NCBI GenBank assembly: GCA_900074885.1
Contig: FJUW01000026.1
Coordinates: 186,001-250,000, forward strand
Length of the DNA stretch: 64,000 nucleotides
Direction of reading: 5' to 3'
Source: Rhynchosporium graminicola
Lineage: Eukaryota; Ascomycota; Leotiomycetes; Helotiales; Ploettnerulaceae
Shown here: positions 32,492-43,142 of the stretch, in pieces
Position numbering within the stretch: the first letter of the stretch is position 1
How the letters are laid out: each line of letters opens with the position of its first letter
Position numbers and translations under genes: made by a program
The notes under the pieces: generated by a model
Databases searched by the model: none
What the model was told of the DNA's origin: nothing
Seen by the model: only the letters and a program-made list of their open reading frames with translations

Positions 32492-35400
32492 GATACCACG
32501 AAATAAAGCAAGATGTATGATTAGATGAAATGGGGTGGGTATCTCCGGCGTTGCATTTTCAGGCGTTTCATTGCGGAGTTACGAAATGGTCGAGATATCG
32601 TCGGTTTCGAATCTGGCGTCTGAACACCAACACCTTGAGCTGCGAAACTTACGCTGTAGGTTTGTCGAGCTTGACGGCTTCACTTGGACATAGCTTAGAC
32701 CGCATGAGGGCGAATTTTACCTGATTTATACATCTTTCTAGACAGTTAAATAAAATAAAAGACAGCAGTGATCCTACACCCTAGCTTACCTCGCGCTGCA
32801 TATATTGAGACAATCTCGTTGGTCTTGCAGAGCCCGTATCATATCTCAATCTACGAACTTGCTGCATGCTTGGAATGTAGAGAAGAGCGTGATTAAAGCG
32901 TAAAAGAAATCCGTGTTACTGACACAATCATGTGACAGCGATCTAACCACTGCAATGCGCCTTTTGAGTATATACTGCAAAATCAACTTTACTTCATTCT
33001 TTTGACATTGAAGACTGGTATACACTGCACCATGAAGCTTCAGTTCTTGTCTTTGCATCAATGGTCGGCTGCTGCACCCAGGAAAAGCCCGACGCTCTCT
33101 GTTTACTTTCCGTCGCTAGAGTGAGAACAAAATCTTGCTATTCGCTTCTCGAGGTTATTCCTGCAGTTTGTTGGTAGAAGACCACATCACTCAAGTGCGC
33201 GGAAATGATCAGCTTGGGACTCGTTCGACGATACCACATCCTGGCACGAGAACCTAGGCTCCCAAATTGCTAAACTGACTACCTGTTTGGGAAGGAACAA
33301 GGAGGCTCGTTCCTCTCCTTGACAAAGAACTTTCGCCACCTCTCAATCGTTGAGTTTTCTCGGATGATCTTCAGCTAGGACGGTTAGGGAACTCTTCTAT
33401 TACCCTTCAATTGTCCATGTATCTTCCTTGAGGCAAGTTCTGTTCACGTTTATTCGGAGTTCGGTGAGGCCCCAAGCTTATCCACAAATTTCAGCTCATG
33501 AGTTCGGGAAAGTAGACTTCTGTAAAGATCACCTTCCAATGTTTCCTTGACGAAACGCAAGGTCGGATGCATCGAAGAAGATGATGTTTCGAGTCAGCGA
33601 CCCGGAGCAGAGGGGGGTGATTGGAAAACCAACAAATGTTCCTCAGCGCAGCATAGCTATCATTTGGGGCCTCAAATATCTCTAATTGTTCCTCCTGGGA
33701 AGGCTGTTGATGGCTAAAAACTTGAAAACAGGTTAACATTGCCCCAACTTTCCTGGCAAGACCCACCACCATACTGGGTCACATTTGCTAAGCGATTTAT
33801 TTATGTTCAGATAAAGTCGCAGAGTAAGAACCACAAGCTGGGCAGCAATCCCAGAGTATTATCTGCATTGAAACAAAACCTCGTTTCTCGGATCAAAGGC
33901 GGCTTGGCGGCCATATTCGAATTGGGGAAGTAGGCTTGGGTTGCATTGCTTGCTATGAAACATTTCGCGATAAAATTCCATCATCCTAACGCATGACAAG
34001 CCAGACAGATAATTCCCAGACTCATCTCGCAGCCATATCACTGTGTTTACAATCCAATGATATCGACACCATCATCATCCTAACCTGTCCTCGCAGCAGC
34101 CCAACATTTGTGCCACCCGTACGTCCGTTCAACACCCCAGCCACTAGTCCCTCACGACAGAGCCTTGATCCGCTCTAAGACGCAAGGCCATATGTCAATA
34201 TTCGGAGATTACTAACGACATCAAGCTCAAATATAAAATCTTGCAGGCTCATGTAAGCTCCGCCAATTCAGCGAAGTTCTAGTCACTTGGAGATGAGACG
34301 TTCGTATCGCGTCTCCGGGGCTGACGTGCTGTCGATTGCAATTGCAAAAGGTATCTTGATGTTTGTGTTGAGCCATGGAGGAACGACCTTCTTGCTTATT
34401 GGATTGAGTAAAAAGCTAGGGTCTATTCAGCTGGAGGAAATTGGAGGGTTGGGTCTGGAAATGTGGAAGGTAGGTTGACCTTCGATCCTGTTAGACGTAA
34501 ATGAGAAGCTACTACATCACGATGATTCCCAGTTTTGGTTTCTCTAAATGCCCAATTATCCTATAGATTGCGTATGATAGACGACCAACGACGATTTGTC
34601 TTTCATGTTTACCTCCTCTCTCTGTGAATCATGACGTCTCCTTCTCCTGGACACCAGTGATTTTGCTCAAGACTAAGTTCTGTGTTAATCAAGGCAAACC
34701 TAAATCTGTGTTTTCGACGCTGTTCTCCGACTTGAAGCTTTTCTGAAGCTCTGTCACAATTTGTGATCAGATACAGTGGATCGTCTTCTGGTCGAGTTCT
34801 GGACTCCGTCCTCAGAGCTGGTGTCATGGTGAGATTGATTTAGTCTGTAAAATTCATAGAAGAAGCTGTGCGCTTGGTGTGTCTACAAGATAGCTACCTA
34901 CCCTTCCTTTGTAGTTGTTCGAGGAGGCTCTACCCTATTGAAGCAAGGGCTATTTCTTGAACTTTCGAATATTCAACGCCGTTGAAGAAGTGGGTAGAAC
35001 TTGGGATATGCTTCGCTGATAATCAAGAATGAGATATGAAGTAATTTTACAGCTAAGTCAACGGTAATTGAGCCTGATGTGGAAAAAAATAAAATCGTGT
35101 GTCGGTCATTTAAGCGTTTGATAACTTTCCAGCAACGACGATTACATTTGGCGGACGTTGACCCCGCGCGCAAATCATATGTGCATATACCTATCTCAAC
35201 ACTTCTGTATGAAACTATAACGGCAATTGGCTGCCAAAGGTTCTACGCTGAAATAGAATCCCGGCTTATATGACTATCGTATAGAAGTCGCCGCTTTCAA
35301 CTTGATGAAAATACTCGTGTAAATCTGACCAGGTTTGGGTTTGATGATGCTTCGATTTCCCCGTGATTGAGTATTATTGATCTTTGAAAGGCCTTTATCG

Positions 35401-35611
35401 GATGAATCCTGAAGAGAACTATGCATGTTCGAGTGTCAAATCAAGTTCGAAATGTGTTTCAGATAGAGTATCGATATTCATTCGACACAATTTGCTTTCC
35501 TAATCCATGCTCTCGCCTATCATTATCAAGCAACTATTTATGCCATATCCAATTTACCAAAGCAAAAGGACCGATTCCCTAATTCCCCTCCAATATCTCT
35601 ATCCCCCCAAG
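32492..35611. other. 3.1 kb gene-poor stretch
   Basis: No gene could be supported. The best small frames are 33772-33491 minus (93 residues with an ATG) and 34287-34478 plus (63 residues with a hydrophobic stretch around FVLSHGGTTFLLIGL). Neither has a recognisable domain or splice partners. No strong AT bias or repeats are seen, so the region may hold non-coding transcripts or old relics. Confidence 0.4.
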
Positions 35612-37087
35612 CTACTTCTTCTCGTCTTCTTCTTCCTTCTTCTCTTCCTCATCTCCACCCCAAGGCTGCTGCGTGTCCTTCAAGTTGAAGTTCTCCTTCT
35701 CGTACTTGATCATGTTGTAGCAGTTGCTCTGGTCATAGACCCGACCAACATACCAAGGTGCACCCACCGACCGAGCATTCATCTCCCGCGCAACCATCGT
35801 CCAAGTCCATCGTCCACGTCTCCGACACTCTCCCCGAGTCAACAGCTTGTTCTCCGCAATGTTACTGTAGGTATAGACCTCATGCAACGCCTCTCTCTCC
35901 GCCAACAGCCAATGGTATGGGGCCTGGTCGCCACCAGCATCTGGTCCAGGAGGAGGACGATTGATGGTATCCAAGACCATTGGCTCGCCTTGCTGCTCAG
36001 CCCTTGGAAATTGTGGTGGACGACCAACAGGTCTCGAGGCAGGTTTCTTTGGTGTTTTGACGCGACGAGAAACACTTGGTCGGCCCTCTGGAACGCGGGT
36101 GGCGTTCGTGTGCCAGGCTCCGGAGCAATTTCCGGCATTGTAGACTCGTCCCATATCCCAACCATCCCTAACTGCTACCTTGTTCATCTTCTCCGCAATG
36201 GTTCTCCAGGTCCAGATGAAATTTCTCCGACCGAAGTTGGTCTGCTGCTCTTCTTTCTGCTTTCCCACAAGCCACTCGAGTGCAACGAGCTCAGGCTCCT
36301 CCCATCTCGCATTCGTACGAATGGGGCTTTCTTCGGGGGAGAATTGAGAAGGGGCCTCTGATTCTGCTTTGCGCTTGTTTGGGTTTGGAAATGGCGCAGA
36401 GGCCCACGGAGAATCGTCAACAATAGATCTGGCCGCATCCTGGGCGGAGTTGAGTGCCTGGCTTGATGCCCGTTCGTCCTTGATGAATTCCTTGCTATCG
36501 AAATAGCTCGGATCGATTGGCGTAGTTGCCTTTGGCTTGACCACGTAGCTGTTGGTGGTGTGATCGAAGCGATACTCAAGTGCATGGTCAAGTCCGTTTT
36601 CAAATCGGATTTGAAATGGGCCGTGTTGGTCATCTGCGGTAGCAACAGATGCATCGCGAGAGAGTGTGGCAGCATGCTCTGGGCTGGCTTCAATGTCGAT
36701 AGCTGTGTCTGACTCAAAAGGAAGAGGACCAACAGTATCCCCTGATCCATGCTCAATCTTTAAAAATGTTTCGTCGTTGATCTCGAACTCCTCCTTAGGC
36801 TCAACCTTGATGTTTTTTGTTCGAGCAGCTTCGACCTCAGCAGTTCGAGTTTGGAGTGTCTGCCACGCAAGTTCGCAATTGCTTGCATCGTACTGTCTGT
36901 TGCTCTCCCATTCATCTCTGCCAGCAACTCTCTGCATCTTCTTTGCAATATAGGTCCAAGACCATTTACCTTCGATACCTGTGTCTGCCTTGCCCTTTTG
37001 TGCCAAGCCTTCAAAATACACCTCTCTCTTCTCGACAAACCACTTAAGAGTGCTGAGCTCTTCCTTTTGCCATTTTTGACATGTCAT
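35612..37087 (-). CDS. Protein with three tandem SANT/Myb-like repeats
   Basis: A single-exon 491-residue protein with ATG at 37087. Three repeats share the plan W/E-rich helix 1, GKWSWTYIAKKM-type core, and RxYDASNCxxAW end. Repeat 1 is about residues 5-80 (QKEELSTLKWFVEKREVYF, WSWTYIAKKMQRV, NRQYDASNCELAW). Repeat 2 is about 260-340 (PELVALEWLVGKQKEEQ, FIWTWRTIAEKMNKV, GRVYNAGNCSGAW). Repeat 3 is about 395-475 (REALHEVYTYSNIAENK, GRWTWTMVAREMNAR, GRVYDQSNCYNMI). The linkers are acidic or basic and low in complexity; the tail ends in EEEKKEEEDEKK. A nuclear or chromatin role is likely from the fold but no partner is known. An intron in the 5' UTR near 37216-37269 is possible. Confidence 0.75.
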   Translation of the reverse strand: MTCQKWQKEELSTLKWFVEKREVYFEGLAQKGKADTGIEGKWSWTYIAKKMQRVAGRDEWESNRQYDASNCELAWQTLQTRTAEVEAARTKNIKVEPKEEFEINDETFLKIEHGSGDTVGPLPFESDTAIDIEASPEHAATLSRDASVATADDQHGPFQIRFENGLDHALEYRFDHTTNSYVVKPKATTPIDPSYFDSKEFIKDERASSQALNSAQDAARSIVDDSPWASAPFPNPNKRKAESEAPSQFSPEESPIRTNARWEEPELVALEWLVGKQKEEQQTNFGRRNFIWTWRTIAEKMNKVAVRDGWDMGRVYNAGNCSGAWHTNATRVPEGRPSVSRRVKTPKKPASRPVGRPPQFPRAEQQGEPMVLDTINRPPPGPDAGGDQAPYHWLLAEREALHEVYTYSNIAENKLLTRGECRRRGRWTWTMVAREMNARSVGAPWYVGRVYDQSNCYNMIKYEKENFNLKDTQQPWGGDEEEKKEEEDEKK

Positions 37088-38498
37088 TATTGCGTTAAGG
37101 GGTGTAGGTAAGTTGAAAGTTATTAGTTGGTATTGAAGTACTATCCGTTTGCTATTGTGTGCTTTGCAAGAGTGACGTCGAGAGATCGGAGATTTACGGC
37201 TTGTCTTAAGGTGATTCCTAGGAGCTGATTAGACTTGTGATTGATGACTTTGAAGAGACAATGCTTACTTGTAGGTGTGCGATTGACTCGAGAGCTATCT
37301 TCGTAGTCTGGATATCACAAGGAATAAGGGTGCGCAGGATGATGTTGAAGTCGTGACTGGATTCTGGATTCAGACTTGTGAATTAAGGAAGTAGCAAAGA
37401 TTGTTTTGAATTGAAGGTAGGTTGTTGTGCGATTGAGAATTTTCTTCGGAATCTGGACTAGATTTATAGAGAATGATGTCGCATGAGAGTGGGGCTGCGC
37501 AGTATCTCTCGAACCTGAAAAGCTCTGCTCGTGACCAACAATAGCGCAGCGCTAACCTAATTCGAGCGTATAGACTTATGAGTCATTCGAAGAAGTGAAA
37601 TGCCCGAAAAGGTGAGCGGGAGATTTTTCGATAATCGCAGCCAGAAGCATGAAACTTATTGACTTCGAGTTCAGTTTTGTTGGGGGGGGCATTAGCGTAG
37701 ATTAGCCGAAGACGTTAGGGATTGAGGTTCCTGGATTATTAGGAACAGAACCTATGTTCAAATGTAAGATAGTAAGACTGATAGTTATTGATACTATATA
37801 AATGTTCTTTGAGATGCTTTAACATGCTGCAAGCTCTAACATACTATTTAGGCCTTTGATAGATTAGAAAGGGGGAAATTGCTAGCAGGAGAGCAAGATT
37901 ATAGCGATATTATATACTTTTTTCGCTTTCTTTCGAAGCCATGGCTTCTTCTGCGTAGATAAAAGAAGAATAAAGTAACAAAACAATAGTGAAGAAGCTC
38001 TTGTTCCGGATTATACTCTCTTGTTGGTGGACCCAGTTGCGACGACTAATTTAAGGCGCCTACTTAAACGGCATATTCGGTTGGAATATGCCGATAACTG
38101 TGAGTAGGAACTTCACCGTGATTCACAAAACAAACCCAGAAGACTGTTTCCAGAATAGAGGACTTATACATATACTAGACTCCTCGATAGCTCTCCTTGT
38201 GATAGATTAAGGTATTCAAAACGTACGTCTTATAGTTTCATTGAAGACTATCTTACAGGTGTATACTGAATATCTGAGAATCCAAGACAAAGAATAAAGA
38301 TAGGAGCCGAAACTAGAGTAGAATTTGGGATTAAGAATACTTTTTCGAGCTTACCTTGATGTCAAGAAGGTACTACTATAAGCAGAATCGATTGCAGGTA
38401 TCTGCTGTATAGCGATAGTCAAATAGCGTATATATTTACAATATCTGACTCGATCAGCAAGGGTATAATTAGTCTCTTACCATCCTACTATGTGATAT
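37088..38498. other. Gap with AT-rich right half
   Basis: The left part holds the promoter of the SANT-repeat gene. From about 37,700 to 38,470 the sequence is AT-rich with many TA steps and no open frame, like an old RIP-affected transposon or LTR relic. No terminal repeats or coding motif could be identified, so the nature is open. It contains the 38069-38093 palindrome. Confidence 0.4.
38069..38093. repeat. Perfect inverted repeat with 10-base arms
   Basis: CGGCATATTC and GAATATGCCG flank the loop GGTTG. It stands out because it is GC-tipped in an AT-rich, decayed setting. It may be part of a mobile-element relic or a transcription-end hairpin. Confidence 0.65.
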
Positions 38499-40085
38499 CT
38501 AGATTGCCACATTTGCACATGAAAAAGCAGGCTTAGTCCCTCCTGAATAATCCGCAATGATCGCCTCGACAGCAGCGTATAGTCCTGGACCCAGCAAAAA
38601 CAGCCCACAAATCATAACAAAGACATGCACGACCGTCAAAACACCTCTACCCAAGCCATTCCACAGCTTCCCCTTGTACAACTGCCAATATGCCACAGCG
38701 AAAAAGATGAAGCCGAAAAACGAATCAAACGCCGCTCCGAGCAAGGACAAGAAGTCACCCATTGAAGGAACAACTTCAGCGAAGATGAACGCGATAGCCC
38801 AGATGGCTACCATTATCGCACCCCATATACCCCATCCTTTCACTGTGTGACTATGTGCGTGGTGCGAGTTTCCCAGAATGCGGAAATATACGAATTTCGC
38901 CGTGACGTTCGCATAGATGACGCCGATGACGAGAGTTGGCACGATGACAAATGCGAATGAACCCTTTTTATAAGCAATTGGGCCCAGAGATCCAAACGCT
39001 GGCGCAGTGGAGTATTGGCCTAGATAGTGGAAGCCAATCGAAGGAGGAACGATGAAGAGGAGTGTGCTGATTGCTGCGAGGACGGCAAGCGCCTTGGGGA
39101 AATCTTGAGGTTTCTCCATCTCCGAGATGAAGGTAGGGAAGAGGATCTGTGGGACCCAGAGGAATGTGATATTGAGCACAGCGTTCATGCACGCGATCCA
39201 GTTAGTGCCTTTCTGTGGGAAAGCGTAGGTCTTGACAGGGCCCTGGCTGGGATAGCTGCCGCCGTAGCCGTAGAGTGGCGAGTCTTCTATGCCGGCGAAG
39301 ATGATAAATAGGAGGATCGCGATGCCCATGCAGAAGGCCGAAAACATTGACATGAAGGATACATGATTGAGGGTTCTTGGAAAGGACATTATTATGCCGA
39401 TCACCGTGGTGATTACACTGAAGACAACCGTACACATGGAGTGGTCGGAGAGGGTGTTGAGGACTTTAGCCCCTGTGAGGACGTGGAAACCAATCAGGAT
39501 TATATTGTTGGCGAGGAGCATGAAGGCTGTGAATTCATAAGCGATACGAGATTTGCCAAAAGCGTAGTAGCCAAAATCGCCTGCGTGTGTTAGTATTTTG
39601 AGGGCTCGTAGATCATGTTTGGTGACTTACAGATATCTTTGATCTGGGGGTGCTTCATGATGAATTTGTGCATGGTGATAGAAGTGATCCAGAATAAAGA
39701 GCCAGCAACTACCATGGTAACGATACCCGGTACCCATCCCAGCACACTTGAAATTATTCAGTATTTATAAATATATTGGTTCAGTTGAACAAGAACTTAC
39801 GAAAGTGACCATGTCTGGGCCATGATAGCGAGACAGACTTGGTCTCCAGCAAGAAGCCAAGCAGCTCTTTGCCAACTCATTGTCCGCAGACTGATATCAT
39901 GTTGATGATCTATTATTGAATATCAGCATTGCATAGTTTAACCCCAGAGTGCTTACCGTACCTTCAAGGACCAAAGCCGTAATGGTGTCAACAGAATCCG
40001 ATTCATGTCCCGATTCCAGGATCCCAGCATGGGTAATGGCCGGATCCTTCTTATCCTCGACCACGTAATGAGGTGATGTAGACAT
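38499..40085 (-). CDS. AAAP-family amino acid permease (fungal Mtr-like)
   Basis: Four exons (40085-39962, 39909-39801, 39746-39631, 39580-38499) join in frame to 476 residues. The first donor is G|GTACGG; it restores VLEDHQHDISLRTMSWQRAAW, the conserved opening of this family. About eleven hydrophobic segments follow, for example GIVTMVVAGSLFWITSITM, AFMLLANNIILIGFHVLTG, VVFSVITTVIGIIMSF, CMGIAILLFIIFAGI, AVLAAISTLLFIVPPSIGF and GAIMVAIWAIAFIFAEVVP. N-terminal 45 residues are cytosolic and acidic. By family knowledge such proteins import neutral or aromatic amino acids across the plasma membrane with protons, as Neurospora mtr does. Substrate preference is inferred only. Intron positions in the N-terminal part are typical for this family. 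Confidence 0.9.
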
Positions 40086-42460
40086 AATGATTAGTGTCAC
40101 TCTACCAGCTATCAAACAAAATATAGCAAAGTAAAACGCGGAACGTAGTTAATCCGTGATATCAAATATCGATCGAATGCCAAACCTGACTGGCGGTAAC
40201 GGACAAGTTCAATCCGGAACTCGTCCAAAAGGATATTTGCGGACCTTTATGTACGTCTAATCTATCCCTGCATTTCAAGCCTTCCAGTTGAGAAAGATAC
40301 CATGCAATCTGGTGCATCCTTCGAAAAGCCAGAGGCGTTATCACGCCTTCGCTTAGTGTATTCTCAGGCATGTAAGCGAGCAATCACTAGCTGATTAGAG
40401 AGTGGACAGCATGCCTCGAACTTGGTTTGGGCTTCCAGAACATGCCTGAGAAAAGTTCAGAATGTACATTTGTTTGGCTTGATGCATCCTCATAGAGCTG
40501 ATGCTCTCTGATTTGGTGAACCTTGGGACCGCGCCGTTGACTTGGATGAAGCACGCTATGTTATATGCTATGAGTATGCACCATGTACCGTGGCGCCGGG
40601 AAGACCGAGGACGAGAGATGAAGACGGGTGGGGGTCTCGGTAAGACATGATCATAAGTCAAGAACAGATCACGAACACAACAACTCAGTCCTGTAGTAGT
40701 CCGATGTTAGAATCATTTCACTACTGAGCTTTCCTACGATTCTAAAGGGCAAACAAAGTCCGTAGAAATTTTCAGTATTCGGATACTAATAAGCTTTCTC
40801 AGCCAAGTAAGGCTTATCAGAGCCAAGTCAGCCAACAGCCAAGTCTCTCAGCTCGAAGCTTGACCCTCTAATCCTCTTGGTGCACGAGACATTAGATACC
40901 GTCGTAAGGCTTATGTCAGGCGATCCCAGTTGGTTCACAGAAATACCTGAGAGTTATACCTTATCTATCTCCCATCTTCATAATCGCAGAGCAACCTACT
41001 CGATGCCGATATTGGACTACAAATGGCCTGCTAGCTTATCTTCACAAGAAAGTATGGCCGAATGGCGAGCCACTCTGATTAGTTAGTAACCGCCCAAGCG
41101 GCCCCAGCTGATGGGTTCTAATCCCCGTAGTGCATCTGATCTAGACCCTGCATCATCCATCGCAAAAGCACGCGATTGCGCCGCATTATAAGCATAATAG
41201 AAAGTCAGATACAAGTTAAAAAAGACCATTGTTAGTTTAATACATCTAAAAATCCGAGAGATGTTAGAGACTCAACACCTATAAGTCGTGACTCCTACGA
41301 ACTTTCAAATTTTACAGTCTATTCTGTATTATTTGGAGAATAAAGCCGAGGTTATTATAGGGAGATTTAAAGGAGTCTTGGCTTCTTAGCGTTGGAAATT
41401 CCAATTGATAATTATTGAGTCGTGAAATGAGCAAAGTAATAATGGAGTAACTTGCTAATATACTCGTAATGTGTCGTGCTAGTGTTAACCACGAGTACGT
41501 TTCAAACGTCGAACTCTTCAACGCCCTATCATATTCAGCCTCTTCTAGAGATCGTTCTGCATCACTTCAGCCAAACCTCATACCACTTATAGTTTTCGGC
41601 AGAAACCATATTGGTGCTCTTTCTTCATATTACCGATGCGAACGAATTACAGGCGAGTGGGAGTAAATATGAGAATCTTGATGACTTGCGCAAGGGCCAA
41701 TTTCCACATTTGGGCTGTCGATATTTCGAGTTGCACGGCCTATGATGATATATGTCGACTGATTCAGAAGACTGTACTGTCGGACGGAGCTGAACCTTTT
41801 GGATGGGTAGGAATGCATAGAAGATTAGCAGGCCGTTCTGACGAGCATATACTTTCTTGGTTTACGCATTAGAGATATCTGAGGACGATGTGTCTCCACC
41901 CGGATATATTGCTAGATGATTGATGCAGGTAACGCAAGTCAATGGACGTTAATTACACCCTTGAAGAGATCTTTCGAGCACGCAATTGGCATCGAACGAG
42001 ATTCGTTCCTGCTCCATGTCAAATTCAAACGATGTCTTCAAAATTTCTTATTAATCGTGTCTATACGTTTGGCCTAACTGCAAGGGAGGGCACACATAGC
42101 GGTGTGTGTCCTCTCTCCATCGCAGTGTCAGAGCAGTCCTCACCCATTCTTCGATGAACCAGATGGGGCACTGAAGAATAACGATCGCGGCGAGAAGGAC
42201 AGATGCTACTCTCATGCTCCGATCACTCCCTTCCGCCGTATTTCTTTTACTAGGCTTTTAGTACCTTGGAATCAAGTGAAGATTTCCCTGCCAACGTATA
42301 CCTCAGTCCAGGTGCCCGGTTTCGATCCTGACCGCGTCTATCGGGGCGCAGCTGTGTCAAAATTAGACGGGAATATTTCAACTGTGCAACTTTGGGGAAG
42401 GAAAAATGCCCGACTTACATTCAATTTATCCGATCAATAGCTGTAATGCCGAGTGCTTGT
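40086..42460. other. 2.4 kb gene-poor stretch
   Basis: No supported gene. The part at about 41,160-41,460 is AT-rich and may be degraded. A plus-strand frame at 42102-42440 (112 codons) lacks any recognisable domain. Direct repeats of AGCCAAGT occur at 40801-40844. Confidence 0.4.
40801..40844 (+). repeat. Clustered AGCCAAGT direct repeats
   Basis: Exact copies lie at 40801, 40821 and 40837, with a partial copy (AGCCAA) at 40830. They sit about 715-760 bp upstream of the permease start codon, too far to assign to its promoter with confidence. Confidence 0.5.
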
Positions 42461-43142
42461 TCATGTGCAATAGTAAGATGGATGGAAGTTCGTTACATGC
42501 CTCTTCAATAGATCCTGCCGACTGAATGTGTTGTTGGAGCCGGGACGTCTGTTAGAGCGTCCAACCACAGGACAAGAAAACCGTCGTGGTCGACTAGCGT
42601 GCTGAAGGTTGTGACGGCGCAGATCTTTGGGAAGATTGAAATTCCATCTACAGCCGGCCACTGAACATGCATGATTGTGTTTATATTTTTGGAGATGTTT
42701 ACTGTTTAGTTCAATAGGGGAAGCGTGTCTTGCGCCTGGGTGAGTACCTTGCTTCAGTGAAATTGTCAAATGTTCTGGGACATTTTGAGCACATGAAATC
42801 GCCGTTTGGTACTGAGAAGGAGCCAGAGCCTTGCATGCTAGGTGCAGCAGTAGAGCCTCGAACTGGTACTAGCGTCGAAAGTCGCGACGTACTTGATTGG
42901 TCCTGGTCGAGGTCACTTGGTCGTAATAGTTGTAGTGTTGTTGGAGTAGGATATCCTATTCCTTCATCCAATAAAGGACTAGAAATTCTGGATGCCGTAC
43001 GAGAATTTGTGGAAGAGTCGGAAAGGAAATCGTCGCGCACTGCACTTCCGCCTGTGATGGTTTGACTTTCGAAGATCAATTCGGTGCGATCATGAACCAA
43101 ATTGGGGCTGGCAACGTGAGGATTTACGGCAGTTCTCTCCAA
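42461..43142 (-). CDS. C2H2 zinc-finger protein, 5' end unresolved, third finger damaged
   Basis: Two exons are clear: about 43142-42748 and 42701-42461, joined by a 46 bp intron (GTACTC...AACAG) that falls inside finger 1. The open frame begins at a TTG at 43142 and no in-frame ATG lies near, so an upstream exon is probably missing from this model; at least 211 residues are coded. The N-terminal part is Ser/Thr/Pro-rich. Finger 1 is CSKCPRTF ... KHLQKYKHNH, finger 2 is CSVAGCRWNFNLPKDLRRHNLQH. Finger 3 begins FSCPVVGRSNRR and ends FSRQDLLKRHVTNFH; the expected second Cys is Arg. Such proteins are usually nuclear transcription regulators. The missing start and lost ligand suggest either a gene in decay or an atypical third finger. 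Confidence 0.6.

Noticed and set aside
33491..33772. 93-codon minus-strand frame with ATG
   Set aside because: Some stretches look protein-like, but there is no family match or supporting splice sites; left in the spacer note.
41070..41150. tRNA-like B box (GGGTTCTAATCCCC)
   Set aside because: The T-arm pairs at only about three positions and no proper A box or acceptor stem was found.
42318..42345. Second B-box-like string (GGTTTCGATCC)
   Set aside because: No A box at the right spacing and no cloverleaf pairing.
42102..42440. 112-codon plus-strand frame
   Set aside because: No ATG-led start, no domain and no splice partners; chance open frame remains the simpler reading.
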